From contig NZ_CP018192.1 of NCBI RefSeq assembly GCF_001889525.1, positions 2,012,501-2,076,500 of the forward strand: 64,000 nt of DNA, read 5' to 3'. The notes under the pieces are model-generated. The model saw nothing but the letters and a program-made list of their open reading frames with translations. It did not search any database and was not told the origin of the DNA. This DNA is from Granulibacter bethesdensis. Its GTDB lineage: Bacteria; Pseudomonadota; Alphaproteobacteria; Acetobacterales; Acetobacteraceae. The position numbers were made by a program, and so were the translations under genes. This document shows, in pieces, positions 17,397 to 26,722 of the stretch; within the stretch, counting starts at the first letter, position 1, and the number at the start of each line of letters is the position of its first letter.

Positions 17397-18149
17397 ATGA
17401 CAAGACGCCTTACGCTGTGCCGCCACCTTCTGACAGCGACATTGCTGATAACCCCGGCTGTTTTCACGGCCTTCCTGCCTGCGGCTTATGCCGCAGAGGA
17501 TGCAACCGCCCGCACGGGATGGTATTTCCCGGCCCAAACCCTGCCGCTGGCAAAAGTGCTGGCTCCCCCGCCCGCCCCCGGCTCCGCCGCGCAGGAGAAG
17601 GATCTGAAGACCGTGCGCAAGGCTGAAGCCGCCCGCACACCGGAGTTGATCGCAGCCATCAAGGCAGACGCCCATATCAGCGTCTATCGCTTTGCCGATG
17701 TCATGGGGCCGGGCTTCATGCCAGAGAATCTGCCGCTGGCCGACAAGATGTTCAGGCATATGTCCGACGATATCCGTATCGCCATCATGGATGCCAAGAA
17801 AGAATTCAACCGGCCCCGCCCCTTCGTGGTAGATCCGAAAATCACCACCATCGTGCCACAGCCGCCCAACGCCTCCTATCCCAGCGGGCATACGGCTTTT
17901 GCTTATGCCAATGCCATCGTGCTCGCCGCCATGGCGCCAGAGAAAGCCGCCGAAATTTTTGCCCGTGCCCATCTGTACGGGCTGCACCGCATCATGGGCG
18001 GGGTACATTTTCCGACCGATGTCGAGGCAGGCAAAGTCTCTGGCAGCGTAATCGGCAGCAATTTCCTGCAATCTCCCCGGTTTCAGGCTGATTTCATCCC
18101 CGCCCGCAAGGAAGTGCGACATGCGCTGGGCCTGCCTGAAATACCCTGA
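17397..18149 (+). CDS. Class A acid phosphatase (PAP2 superfamily), secreted
   Basis: Periplasmic non-specific acid phosphatase. About 250 residues. The signal peptide runs to about residue 33 (LLITPAVFTAFLPAAYAAE). The three phosphatase motifs are present: KKEFNRPRP, YPSGHTAFAYA, and GLHRIMGGVHFPTDVEAG with the catalytic His and Asp. Cleavage of phosphomonoesters to release phosphate is established for the family. ATG 17397 (MTRRLTLCRH) gives a cleaner signal peptide than the in-frame start at 17367. A strong terminator follows at 18175. Confidence 0.9.
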   Translation: MTRRLTLCRHLLTATLLITPAVFTAFLPAAYAAEDATARTGWYFPAQTLPLAKVLAPPPAPGSAAQEKDLKTVRKAEAARTPELIAAIKADAHISVYRFADVMGPGFMPENLPLADKMFRHMSDDIRIAIMDAKKEFNRPRPFVVDPKITTIVPQPPNASYPSGHTAFAYANAIVLAAMAPEKAAEIFARAHLYGLHRIMGGVHFPTDVEAGKVSGSVIGSNFLQSPRFQADFIPARKEVRHALGLPEIP

Positions 18150-18174
18150 TCCCATACAAGGCTGAACATGGCAT

Positions 18175-18209
18175 AAGGGAGGACCGGCATGACCGGTCCT
18201 CCCTTTTTT
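18175..18209 (+). terminator. Rho-independent terminator after acid phosphatase gene
   Basis: Perfect 13-bp stem AAGGGAGGACCGG / CCGGTCCTCCCTT with loop CATGA and a following T run, 25 bases after the phosphatase stop. It separates it from the convergent APC permease gene. Confidence 0.9.
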
Positions 18210-18237
18210 ATCGACCAACCTGACGCGATGGCCGGGA

Positions 18238-19884
18238 TCAGGCAGACAGCAGCCGCCCGGCGATCACTGCCAACACGCCGCCCAGCAAAGCCAGATAAGG
18301 CAACAGACCGGCACGGCTTTCTACGCCTTCCTCTTTCTGCATATGCAGATCCTTGATCGCGGCTTCAGGGAAGACGCCCTTATCCTGCACGTAATGACGG
18401 AACAGGAAGACCGGGATGATCATCGCCGCAACGATGATACCGGTCAGCAAGGTCCCACTGCCCCATACACCGGCCCCCATCCCCATCAGGAAGGCGTTGA
18501 CGAAACCCAGCACCGCCCCCGTGCCTAGCAGCCAGCCGGGGCATTTGAACGGACGGGCCAGAAACGGACGATCAATCCGATGCAGCCAGCCTGCATTGAG
18601 GTTCATGAAGCTGAAAATGATATAGCCGACATTGGAAGCCGCCAGCACGAATACGTTATCGCTCAGCAGCAGCAGCAACATATTAAAGCAGAGATCAGTC
18701 CACATCGCATGGGTCGGCGCACCATGATGGTTCACATGCGACAGATAGCGCGGCAGCCAGCCATCGACCGATCCCTGATACAGCGTGCGCGATGACCCAG
18801 CCATGGCCGTCATGATCGATAGCAGCAAAGTCAGTACGAGCATGACAACGATGATATTCAGCATGATTCCCTGTGCCCCGATCATCGCCGCCATGGCACG
18901 GCCAACCCCCATGCCACTGTAAATATCGGGTGCCAGCATGCCATCCAGCCCCAGAGCGCCCTGGAAAGCCAGCGGAACCAGAGTGAAGACTACCAGACAG
19001 AGCAGACCGGAAAAGAAGATCGCCTTGAACGTATCCGTGCTGGGATTACGGAACTCCCGCGTGTAGCAAACAGCGGTCTCAAACCCGTACGTGGACCAGG
19101 CCGCAATAAACAGGCCGCCTGCCATCAGCGAGAGACCGGCCATGTCCCAATGTCCGGCCACAACCTTGCCCGCCGCATCATGCGCCAGAGGCACAAAAGG
19201 CGTGAAATGGCTGGCCGGCAAATCCCCCGTCACCAACGGCACCAGCCCGATGATCAAAAGCGGCAACAAGGACACCACCGCAAAAATCATCTGGATACGG
19301 GCAGAGGCCAGAATCCCGCGATGCTGGATAGCAAACACACACAGCATCAGCACAGCCGCAAGCCCAAAAGTAGCGTTGATTCGGATCGTCAGACCATCCT
19401 TGATCATCCCCAGATCAAACAGGGTCCACTGCCAGCTGTTCACCACACTATCCGCCGGGAACAACACAGACAGAATATAGCCAGCCCCCAGCGACGTGCC
19501 GATGGCCAGCACCGGTGACCATGCAAACCAGTTACACCAGACCGAAAGCGGCGCGATCAGCTTGCTGTAGCGCACCCAGGCCACGGCCCCATAAACGGAT
19601 GCCCCACCTGATTTTTCCGGGAAAAGCCCGGCAATTTCCGCATAAGTAAAAGACTGCAAAAATCCGAACAGGATTGAAATAATCCAGACTGCCCAGGAAG
19701 GATTACCAACAGTCGCGGCAATCGAGCCGATCGTGAACAGAACCAGCGCAGGCACGCCGCTGGAAACCCAGAACGCATCTACCCATGTCAGTGAACGGAC
19801 CAACTCGTTGCTGGTCTTCGTCACCGTCTCGCCTACTGCCTTACCGCCTGCAGGCAACGCGATATCCAAAGCACCCTCACTCAT
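18238..19884 (-). CDS. APC superfamily permease, candidate TMAO/amine transporter
   Basis: Inner-membrane secondary transporter of the amino acid-polyamine-organocation superfamily. 548 residues with about 12 hydrophobic helices. The N-terminal motif region FWVSSGVPALVLFTIGSIAATVG and AEIAGLFPEKSGGASVYGAVAWV match APC helices 1-2, and GGLFIAAWSTYGFETAVCYTREFRNPSTDTFKA matches the helix 6 region. GGAGGGG precedes the ATG, and a promoter candidate is at 19983-20012. Published work on Methylocella silvestris tied an APC permease to TMAO uptake next to its TMAO demethylase gene. Here the gene lies one regulator away from tdm, so a methylated-amine or TMAO substrate is a good inference but not shown by the sequence. 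Confidence 0.85.
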   Translation of the reverse strand: MSEGALDIALPAGGKAVGETVTKTSNELVRSLTWVDAFWVSSGVPALVLFTIGSIAATVGNPSWAVWIISILFGFLQSFTYAEIAGLFPEKSGGASVYGAVAWVRYSKLIAPLSVWCNWFAWSPVLAIGTSLGAGYILSVLFPADSVVNSWQWTLFDLGMIKDGLTIRINATFGLAAVLMLCVFAIQHRGILASARIQMIFAVVSLLPLLIIGLVPLVTGDLPASHFTPFVPLAHDAAGKVVAGHWDMAGLSLMAGGLFIAAWSTYGFETAVCYTREFRNPSTDTFKAIFFSGLLCLVVFTLVPLAFQGALGLDGMLAPDIYSGMGVGRAMAAMIGAQGIMLNIIVVMLVLTLLLSIMTAMAGSSRTLYQGSVDGWLPRYLSHVNHHGAPTHAMWTDLCFNMLLLLLSDNVFVLAASNVGYIIFSFMNLNAGWLHRIDRPFLARPFKCPGWLLGTGAVLGFVNAFLMGMGAGVWGSGTLLTGIIVAAMIIPVFLFRHYVQDKGVFPEAAIKDLHMQKEEGVESRAGLLPYLALLGGVLAVIAGRLLSA

Positions 19885-19982
19885 GACGCCCCTCCATACT
19901 CATAAGGTCATGACGTGGCTTTTCCCGGCGGTGATGTCTGACATCCTTCAGGATGCGATCACCTTAATTTTCTTGTTAGGAA

Positions 19983-20012
19983 ATATTATTTCTAAAATCG
20001 TAACCTGATCAA
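19983..20012 (-). promoter_or_regulatory. Sigma-70-like promoter candidate for the APC permease
   Basis: On the minus strand TTGATC (20012-20007), an 18-base spacer, then TAATAT (19988-19983), in an AT-rich intergenic stretch about 100 bases before the permease ATG. A small hairpin CATCCT/AGGATG lies in the leader. Confidence 0.45.
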
Positions 20013-20061
20013 AACCGATGCGCAAGCGGACAAATCGGGATCAAGGCAGGGGAAAGGCAAA

Positions 20062-21147
20062 TTAATCCGCTTTTTTTGCTTTTTTATGGCTACGGGAAGC
20101 CGCTGTGACAGTGCGCACCACTTCCTCTGGCTCATCCAGCAAAGGGCTGAACAACGCGACCAGCGCACGTTCCGATGTCACATTCGCTTTTCGATAAAGC
20201 CGAAGTTTATAGTTTTTGACAGTTCCTTTTGCGATCCCAAGACTCTGCGCAATCTCCCCGGTTGAGCGGCGCTGCAAAATCAATGTCAACAGGGAGCGCT
20301 CCCTGCCCGTCAGCATGGCGATATCCGGCAATGGAAAAGAAGCATGTTCCGCAGGCGTCGTATCCTGCACCGGTTTGCTCAGCAGCACGATGCCACGCCC
20401 ACCCGGTGCCAGAGAAAAATCCTTGTCGAAACAAGCCACTTGAACATGGTACTTCTCATCGAAAGGAAAAAGACCGGGCCTGTCAGGCAAAGCGGCGCAG
20501 TCATTGAGATCTGGTGATAAACAAGCCGCCTGCCGCCAAGCCGCGTTGGCGAAAACCGGCACACCGACACGATCCAGAATCAATAAAGGGTCGGTATGCA
20601 GATGGCTGGAGCCACGATGGGCCGTCTCCACGGCCTTTTCTTCTCCAAACATGCGCGCGAGATGAATCCGGTGCAAAGCCTCCAGAATCGGGAACAGGGC
20701 CTCGGCCTCCTGCCTGTCCTGATCGCTAAAGCGTCCCTCTGCCAGAACCAGAAACAGCACGATGCAGGCCCGACCAGCAGAAGGCAGAAACACGCCTATC
20801 TCATCACTGACGCGCACCCGTGGGGCATAAACATCACCATAGACCGTGCTGTCAGGCCCCAGAACCTGCCGCAGAACATACACACCAGGCTGATGATGGC
20901 GCGCCCAGTGCTGGGCAAAGGGATCAGCGTGATGATACTGCGTCAGGTAAAATTCACGGATATGAACTGGCACGTTCACCGTATGCACCACATCCTGCCG
21001 TGAATGCGCCGTATAGCGGATGATCCAGGCATTATCGTGTCCGATCACAGCACGCAGCAGATCCAGCAAAACCTCATAAAATCGGCGGCTGCCGACCTTT
21101 CTGATCGTTAAGGCCAGCTCCCTGCAGAATGCTGCTTGCCCGGGCAT
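20062..21147 (-). CDS. LuxR-type transcriptional regulator
   Basis: About 361 residues. The C terminus carries a LuxR/FixJ helix-turn-helix (LTGRERSLLTLILQRRSTGEIAQSLGIAKGTVKNYKLRLY) followed by a basic tail rich in Lys. The N-terminal 250 residues lack a receiver Asp and look like a ligand-sensing domain, so it is probably a one-component sensor. It sits between the APC permease and the divergent methylamine operon, and a perfect palindrome at 21265-21282 lies in its upstream region, so control of both is likely. The start is uncertain. ATG 21147 is chosen because the longer frame from 21273 would run through the palindrome; no good ribosome-binding site is visible for either. Confidence 0.82.
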   Translation of the reverse strand: MPGQAAFCRELALTIRKVGSRRFYEVLLDLLRAVIGHDNAWIIRYTAHSRQDVVHTVNVPVHIREFYLTQYHHADPFAQHWARHHQPGVYVLRQVLGPDSTVYGDVYAPRVRVSDEIGVFLPSAGRACIVLFLVLAEGRFSDQDRQEAEALFPILEALHRIHLARMFGEEKAVETAHRGSSHLHTDPLLILDRVGVPVFANAAWRQAACLSPDLNDCAALPDRPGLFPFDEKYHVQVACFDKDFSLAPGGRGIVLLSKPVQDTTPAEHASFPLPDIAMLTGRERSLLTLILQRRSTGEIAQSLGIAKGTVKNYKLRLYRKANVTSERALVALFSPLLDEPEEVVRTVTAASRSHKKAKKAD

Positions 21148-21264
21148 AACCCGTGCAGGGAAAACAAATGCCTGCTTATCAGCATCATGATTGCCCAAAA
21201 ATTGCTCTCCACCCCGCTGAGACAAAGCGCATTTGCCTGAAAAATAGACATTTATCCGTCTTTG

Positions 21265-21282
21265 TAGTGCCACTTGGCACTA
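21265..21282. promoter_or_regulatory. Perfect 18-bp palindrome, candidate operator
   Basis: TAGTGCCACTTGGCACTA is a perfect dyad with 8-bp arms around CT. It lies between the divergent LuxR-type regulator and tdm, about 70 bases before the proposed tdm start. Dimeric LuxR-family proteins typically bind dyads of about this length. Assignment to the adjacent regulator is inference. Confidence 0.6.
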
Positions 21283-21350
21283 TTGTGAATGGACCTGTCA
21301 GGCAATTACCTTTCCTACAAGACAACATTACTGAACAGAGGAAATGTTCC

Positions 21351-23633
21351 TTGGACATCTTTCCTGCTGATACACCAACTCCTAGCAGAAGCAGTGCCAT
21401 TCTGCGTGGCGGCCAATGGACAGTGCTGACAATCCCGGCAGGCGGTTCGCTCATGTTGGTCAATATCGAAGGCGGCCAGACAGTCGATCTGTATTGTCTT
21501 TCAACAGCGGCCCTCATTCTGCCGGAGGATGACAGCGTTTCTCCTTCTCCAGACAAGCTGGCGGGTCTGGTAAGTGCGAAGGAACGCGCCGACACAGTAT
21601 TGGCACACTATACGGATGCAGAGCTGGCCATCATGGGATGGAGGCTGTTTGACGGCAGCACACCCGACAAGACAGCCTTGAGTGTCACGGCCCGCCATGA
21701 TGCAGTCTGTGTGCTGATATCAGCCAAAACTGTGATGACGCCAGATAGCCACAATACAGCAACAGACATTGCTATTCATATTACACAAGATGAAACAGCG
21801 CTGCGTCTTCCGGCACCACTGGCACCGGTCAAGGCCGAAATTCATATTCCGCCCGCCAGCGCACGCGCCTACACCGTCAAGGCCGGTGACTACATACAGA
21901 TTATCGACGTGCAGGGTAAACAATGCTCTGACTTTCTGGCTTTTGATGCACAAAGTCTGAAAAATGGCGATCTGAACGGGCTGGATGCCGCGGTGACACG
22001 CACCTTCACCGGAGTTGCCAATCCAAGCCCCGGCGTCCATGCGCGATACTTCGATCGCACTATGAAGCCGCTGGTCGAGATCGTACAGGATACAGTCGGG
22101 CGCCATGATGCATTTCTGCTGGCCTGTAACGCGCGATATTACGAGACGCAGGGCTATCCCGGACATACAAACTGCACTGATAATTTCAATGCAGCCCTCC
22201 AGGATCACGGAATCAAACCTCAGATAACCTGGCCTGCCATCAATTTCTTTTTCAATACACAAGTCAATGCTGACGGGGCTATCTCTCTGGAAGAACCATG
22301 GTCAAGGCCGGGTGATTACGTGCTGCTGCGGGCCATGACCGATCTGGTCTGTGCCAGCTCCGCGTGCCCTGACGATATAGACCCGGCCAATGGCTGGACA
22401 CCTACGGATATCCATGTGCGCATATACGATGCCTCCGCACCGTTTTCCAAAGGCATTGGCCATCGCATCACGCGCCATACGGAGGCACGATTGACAAGGG
22501 AATCAGGTTTTCATAGCCGCACATTACCTCTGGCAAAGGAAATGATCGACTATCAAGGCTTCTGGCTTCCACGGGAATATAGTGGCAGTGGAGCCATTGA
22601 AGAATACTGGGCCTGCCGGGAAAAATCCGCCCTGTTCGACCTTACGGCCCTCAGAAAATTCGAAATCACTGGCCCGGATGCAGAGAAACTTCTGAACTAT
22701 GCCGTTACACGCGACATCAGCAAGCTTTCCATAGGGCAGATCGTCTATACAGCGCTTTGTCATCCCCATGGCGGTATGATCGACGATGCCACCGTGTTCC
22801 GCATGAGCCAGCACACATTCCGTCTGATATGTGGCCGGGAATGGTGCGGCACCTGGCTGCGTATGCTGGCCAGTGAAAAAGACTTCAAAGTCTGGGTCAG
22901 AAGCTCAACAGACCAGCTTCACAATATCTCCCTGCAGGGACCGCTGAGCAGAATAATCCTCAGCACGGTTTTTAGTCCCTATCTGACTCAGCCTGATGCA
23001 CAAGACCTGAAATGGTTTCACTTTTCGACTGGCATGCTAGGAAAACATGACCCCTCTCCTGTCATGATTTCCAGAACTGGGTACACCGGAGAATTGGGAT
23101 ACGAAATTTTTTGCCATCCCAAACATGCTGGTTCTGTGTGGGATGTCGTGATGGAGGCCGGTAAAAATCATGGTCTCAAACCGGCGGGACTGGATGCCCT
23201 GAATATGCTGCGAATTGAAGCGGGCCTGGCGTTTGCCGGGTACGAATTCTGCGATCAGACCGATCCTTTTGAGGCGGGAATAGGCTTTGTCGTCAGTCAG
23301 AAAAAACAAAGCGATTATGTGGGTAAAACCGCCCTTCTTGAACGTGGCAGCGCTTATCGCAACAGGCTGGCAGGGCTTGTGATCGACGGCAATGACACCG
23401 TTTTTCATGGCGATGGCGTTTATAATGGAATGGCACAGGTTGGCATTATCACCAGCCCAGTATTTTCGCCCATCCTTGGCTCCCAAATTGCCCTGGCACG
23501 GATTGATCCGTCGGTTGCCGCATCTGGGACTCACATTGAGATAGGAAAAGATAACGGCATGCAGCTGCGTATTCCGGCCCATGTCGTAGGATTTCCTCAC
23601 TATGACCCACAAAAAACAAAAGTCCGCTCCTGA
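21351..23633 (+). CDS. tdm: Trimethylamine N-oxide demethylase Tdm (DUF1989-GcvT fusion)
   Basis: Splits TMAO into dimethylamine and formaldehyde. About 760 residues. The first ~160 have a DUF1989-like stretch (GGQWTVLTIPAGGSLMLVNIEGG). A second DUF1989 unit (about 160-380) has the metal-ligand candidates in GKQCSDF, TNCTDNFN and CASSACPDD. The C-terminal aminomethyltransferase/THF-binding domain (about 400-760) has ISRTGYTGELGYEIF and GLDALNMLRIEAGLAF. This domain order is that of the characterised Methylocella Tdm. I place the start at TTG 21351 because AGAGGAAA lies seven bases upstream; the frame opens at 21153 without a site. It is the first gene of a six-gene operon, and tmm follows within 35 bases. 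Confidence 0.88.
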   Translation: MDIFPADTPTPSRSSAILRGGQWTVLTIPAGGSLMLVNIEGGQTVDLYCLSTAALILPEDDSVSPSPDKLAGLVSAKERADTVLAHYTDAELAIMGWRLFDGSTPDKTALSVTARHDAVCVLISAKTVMTPDSHNTATDIAIHITQDETALRLPAPLAPVKAEIHIPPASARAYTVKAGDYIQIIDVQGKQCSDFLAFDAQSLKNGDLNGLDAAVTRTFTGVANPSPGVHARYFDRTMKPLVEIVQDTVGRHDAFLLACNARYYETQGYPGHTNCTDNFNAALQDHGIKPQITWPAINFFFNTQVNADGAISLEEPWSRPGDYVLLRAMTDLVCASSACPDDIDPANGWTPTDIHVRIYDASAPFSKGIGHRITRHTEARLTRESGFHSRTLPLAKEMIDYQGFWLPREYSGSGAIEEYWACREKSALFDLTALRKFEITGPDAEKLLNYAVTRDISKLSIGQIVYTALCHPHGGMIDDATVFRMSQHTFRLICGREWCGTWLRMLASEKDFKVWVRSSTDQLHNISLQGPLSRIILSTVFSPYLTQPDAQDLKWFHFSTGMLGKHDPSPVMISRTGYTGELGYEIFCHPKHAGSVWDVVMEAGKNHGLKPAGLDALNMLRIEAGLAFAGYEFCDQTDPFEAGIGFVVSQKKQSDYVGKTALLERGSAYRNRLAGLVIDGNDTVFHGDGVYNGMAQVGIITSPVFSPILGSQIALARIDPSVAASGTHIEIGKDNGMQLRIPAHVVGFPHYDPQKTKVRS

Positions 23634-23666
23634 CTGTTCACTTTATCCAAGACACGGATGTTCATC

Positions 23667-25028
23667 ATGAAAAAGAAAATTGCCATTATCGGTGGTGGTC
23701 CAAGCGGTCTGGCATTCCTTCGCGCTATGGAAAGTGCGCGTAAAGCAGGGGCAGAGGTTCCAGAGTATGTCTGTTACGAGAAACAGGCAGATTGTGGAGG
23801 ACTCTGGAACTATACATGGCGTACCGGCCTGGATGAATTCGGTGAACCGGTGCATGGCAGCATGTATCGTTTTCTGTGGTCCAACGGTCCAAAAGAATGT
23901 CTTGAATTCGCAGATTATTCCTTTGAAGAGCATTTTGGCCGCGCCATTCCATCCTATCCACCGCGTGCTGTTCTGCACGATTATATCAAGGGCCGAATTG
24001 AAAAGTCCGGCGTTAGGCAGTTCATCAAGTTCCATCATGCTGTCAAATGGATTGACTATGATCAGGAAAGCCGCACCTTTTTTGTGACAGTCAAGGATTT
24101 GAAGGCAGATACGCTGAAGACCGATACGTTTGACCATGTGGTCATTGCGACCGGACATTTTTCCGTTCCAAACGTGCCATATTTCGAGGGTTTCGAGAGT
24201 TTCCCCGGTCGCATCATGCATGCACATGATTTCCGGGATGCCAATGAATTCGCTGGTAAAGACATTCTGATGGTCGGAAGCTCCTATTCAGCGGAAGATA
24301 TTGGAACGCAGTGTGCGAAATATGGCTGTCGCTCGGTAACGTTCAGCTATCGCACCCGCCCGATGGGATTTCAGTGGCCGGAAGGATTTGAGGAAAAACC
24401 CCTTCTGACTCATGTCAAAGGTAACATAGCCTATTTCAAAGATGGGACCTCAAAAAAGGTAGATTCCATTATCCTCTGTACAGGATACCAGCATTCATTT
24501 CCTTTCCTGCCTGACTCCATGCGTCTGAAAACCAACAATCGTCTGTATCCGCTTCATCTGTACAAAGGTATTTTCTGGCAGGACAATACAGATCTCATGT
24601 ATATTGGCATGCAGGATCAGTATTACACTTTCAATATGTTTGATGCACAAGCATGGCTGGCACGGGATGTCATTCTTGGACGCTACATTCTTCCGGATGC
24701 CGCCACACAGGATGCCGACATAAAACACTGGAGAACGCTGGAAGAAAAAATTGAAAATCCTTACCAAGCAATCGATTTCCAGACCGAGTATGTCCGCGAT
24801 CTTCTATCACTGACGGATTACCCTCATCTTGATGTCGACCGGATCGCAGCCCTGTTCAAGGAATGGGAGCATCATAAAGAGGAAGGGATCATGACGTATC
24901 GTGATCGCAGTTATCCCTCCACCCTGACTGGCACCATGGCGCCCAGCCACCATACAAAATGGATGGATGCCAAAGATGACAGCATGGAAGCGTTTCTCAA
25001 TCACCCTCGTATGGAGGCTGCAGAATGA
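23667..25028 (+). CDS. tmm: Trimethylamine monooxygenase Tmm
   Basis: Class B flavin monooxygenase that oxidises trimethylamine to its N-oxide with NADPH and O2; it can also oxidise other methylated amines and sulfides. 453 residues from ATG 23667. The FAD motif GGGPSG is at about 8-13, the FMO fingerprint [11 protein letters not shown] at about 180, and the NADPH motif [11 protein letters not shown] at about 205. The blocks [35 protein letters not shown] and [17 protein letters not shown] are near those I recall from the Methylocella and Roseobacter Tmm proteins, not from generic FMOs. An ATG nine bases upstream is also possible. It supplies the substrate of Tdm, encoded just before it, and overlaps the next gene by four bases. 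Confidence 0.92.
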   Translation: MKKKIAIIGGGPSGLAFLRAMESARKAGAEVPEYVCYEKQADCGGLWNYTWRTGLDEFGEPVHGSMYRFLWSNGPKECLEFADYSFEEHFGRAIPSYPPRAVLHDYIKGRIEKSGVRQFIKFHHAVKWIDYDQESRTFFVTVKDLKADTLKTDTFDHVVIATGHFSVPNVPYFEGFESFPGRIMHAHDFRDANEFAGKDILMVGSSYSAEDIGTQCAKYGCRSVTFSYRTRPMGFQWPEGFEEKPLLTHVKGNIAYFKDGTSKKVDSIILCTGYQHSFPFLPDSMRLKTNNRLYPLHLYKGIFWQDNTDLMYIGMQDQYYTFNMFDAQAWLARDVILGRYILPDAATQDADIKHWRTLEEKIENPYQAIDFQTEYVRDLLSLTDYPHLDVDRIAALFKEWEHHKEEGIMTYRDRSYPSTLTGTMAPSHHTKWMDAKDDSMEAFLNHPRMEAAE

Positions 25029-26134
25029 CCATTTCATACCCGGAACGCCATTCCGCCCTTACCAGCCGTCATGTGGCACTCGGATCAAAAATGGATGCAT
25101 CCTGGAATGGGATGTCTATCCCACAGACCTATGCATCCAACCCTTATGATGAGACCGTTCTTGTCAGGACCAAAGCAGGGCTTTTTGATGTCACGGCATT
25201 GCAGATCATCAATGTCTCCGGCCCTGATGCCATGACTGTTCTTAATAATCTGGTGACATCAGATCTTGCGAAAATTTTGCCTGGCAGCTCCCTGATCACC
25301 AGCATTGTCAATGATGAAGGCGGCATCATTGATGACGTCATTATCTATGTTGATAGCAAGACCGAGTTCCGTGTTTCTCATGGTGGCGGCACACTTGAGC
25401 CGGTGCTCATGAAGGATATTGTCGGGCATGATGTAGTTGCTGAGCGGGATGATGATGTCCACATCCTCTCCCTGCAAGGCCCCCTCTCAGGAGATATTCT
25501 GCAGCCCCATACAGAATTGTCTCTATCCTCGCTATCCTATTTCTCCCATGCTCAAACAACGCTGTTCGGAAAACCGGTCAGGATTGCACGGGGTGGATAT
25601 TCCGGAGAGACTGGATATGAGGTGTTCTGCACTTCAGAAGAAGCAGGCCCAATCTGGGATATGATCCTGGAGGCCGGAAAATCCTATGGCGCGGCTCCAG
25701 TGAGCTGGTCCTGCCTTGATATCGTCCGCCTTGAGGGAGGATTGCTGTTTTTCCCCTATGATATGCCGGCGGAGAATACCACCCCATGGGAGGTCAATAT
25801 GGGATGGTCCATTGACCTTCAGAAACCGGCTTTCCGTGGCAAGAAAGCACTCGAAGCATTACGCGGTCAGGAACGCAGCACGATTATCGGTCTGGAAGTA
25901 CTCAGCAAGGAAGCAGCCGAGGCCGGCACTCCCATTTTCCATGATGGTGTTCAGGTCGGACAGGTAACCAGCAGTATCTTCAGCCAATATCTGATGAAAT
26001 CTCTGGCTATTGCCACGATTAAGCCCTCCCTGTCTGCGCTCGGCACCGCGGTATCTGTAGGACAATCAGCACAAGCAAATATCGTTCGCATGCCATTCTA
26101 TGATCCACTGCGACTGAGAACCCATCCAAGATAA
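25025..26134 (+). CDS. dmmD: GcvT-family protein of the dimethylamine monooxygenase operon (DmmD-like)
   Basis: 369 residues forming a stand-alone aminomethyltransferase (GcvT) fold: [64 protein letters not shown], and a C-terminal domain with [20 protein letters not shown] and [12 protein letters not shown]. Such proteins bind tetrahydrofolate and move one-carbon units. In marine bacteria a gene of this type sits with dmmABC, and I use the name dmmD for that position. The likely role is capture of the formaldehyde released by demethylation as methylene-THF; this is inference. GGAGG lies seven bases before the ATG, which overlaps the tmm stop. Confidence 0.78.
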   Translation: MTISYPERHSALTSRHVALGSKMDASWNGMSIPQTYASNPYDETVLVRTKAGLFDVTALQIINVSGPDAMTVLNNLVTSDLAKILPGSSLITSIVNDEGGIIDDVIIYVDSKTEFRVSHGGGTLEPVLMKDIVGHDVVAERDDDVHILSLQGPLSGDILQPHTELSLSSLSYFSHAQTTLFGKPVRIARGGYSGETGYEVFCTSEEAGPIWDMILEAGKSYGAAPVSWSCLDIVRLEGGLLFFPYDMPAENTTPWEVNMGWSIDLQKPAFRGKKALEALRGQERSTIIGLEVLSKEAAEAGTPIFHDGVQVGQVTSSIFSQYLMKSLAIATIKPSLSALGTAVSVGQSAQANIVRMPFYDPLRLRTHPR

Positions 26135-26152
26135 AAAGGGAGAACGGCAGAC

Positions 26153-26722
26153 ATGCTTCTCAGTAAGCCAGTCTATCAGGATCTGAAAATTGACCTGACA
26201 GGAAGAAGACATTTGTTTGTTTTTGACCGGTCTGCCGCTCAATGGAGAAGTAGATCTGATATCTGCACTCATGCCTCCTTTTACGTGATGCCTGACAGCC
26301 GGATCATGCCGGAACAGGCGCCGGATGCAGAGACAAACAGTCTCTGCCTTCCGTTCCGCTCTGAGACCCAGTTGCTGAGCTATCTTGAGTCTTATCTTGG
26401 GACAGAGACCATGGGCCTGAGACTCTACGCAGCTGGCCAGGAAAGTTTCGTATGGGATTGTTACCGGGTGGCGCAGCAGGCTGGTATGACGCGCCCGGAA
26501 ATTCATCTGACCGTCTCAGGAGAAGTCAGCAGGCGGGTTTACTGCGTTCACTGCCAGACCATCAACCATAGGGCAAAAAGCACGCTCATCCAATGTGATG
26601 GCTGCAACGCAACTCTTTTTGTCCGTGATCATTTCTCGCGTGCGCATGGCGCCTATATGGGTTTTCAGGTTGATGCTGAAAACCCCGGCGAAATTCCTTC
26701 GGCCGAGGCACTTTCCCTATGA
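26153..26722 (+). CDS. dmmA: Dimethylamine monooxygenase subunit DmmA
   Basis: 189 residues. The N-terminal part is globular without clear motifs. The C-terminal region has a zinc-ribbon-like arrangement, YCVHCQT then IQCDGCNATLFVRDHF, ending in SRAHGAYMGFQVDAE. This small Cys-containing protein next to a PDR-type reductase and a DUF3445 protein matches the three-gene dimethylamine monooxygenase set. Its exact task, perhaps electron relay or assembly, is not settled as far as I know. GGGAGA lies upstream of the ATG, and the gene overlaps dmmB by four bases (ATGA). Confidence 0.82.
   Translation: MLLSKPVYQDLKIDLTGRRHLFVFDRSAAQWRSRSDICTHASFYVMPDSRIMPEQAPDAETNSLCLPFRSETQLLSYLESYLGTETMGLRLYAAGQESFVWDCYRVAQQAGMTRPEIHLTVSGEVSRRVYCVHCQTINHRAKSTLIQCDGCNATLFVRDHFSRAHGAYMGFQVDAENPGEIPSAEALSL

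Noticed and set aside
21148-21273. N-terminal extension of the LuxR-type regulator
   Set aside because: Would run through the perfect palindrome and adds Lys/Arg-rich sequence with no family resemblance.
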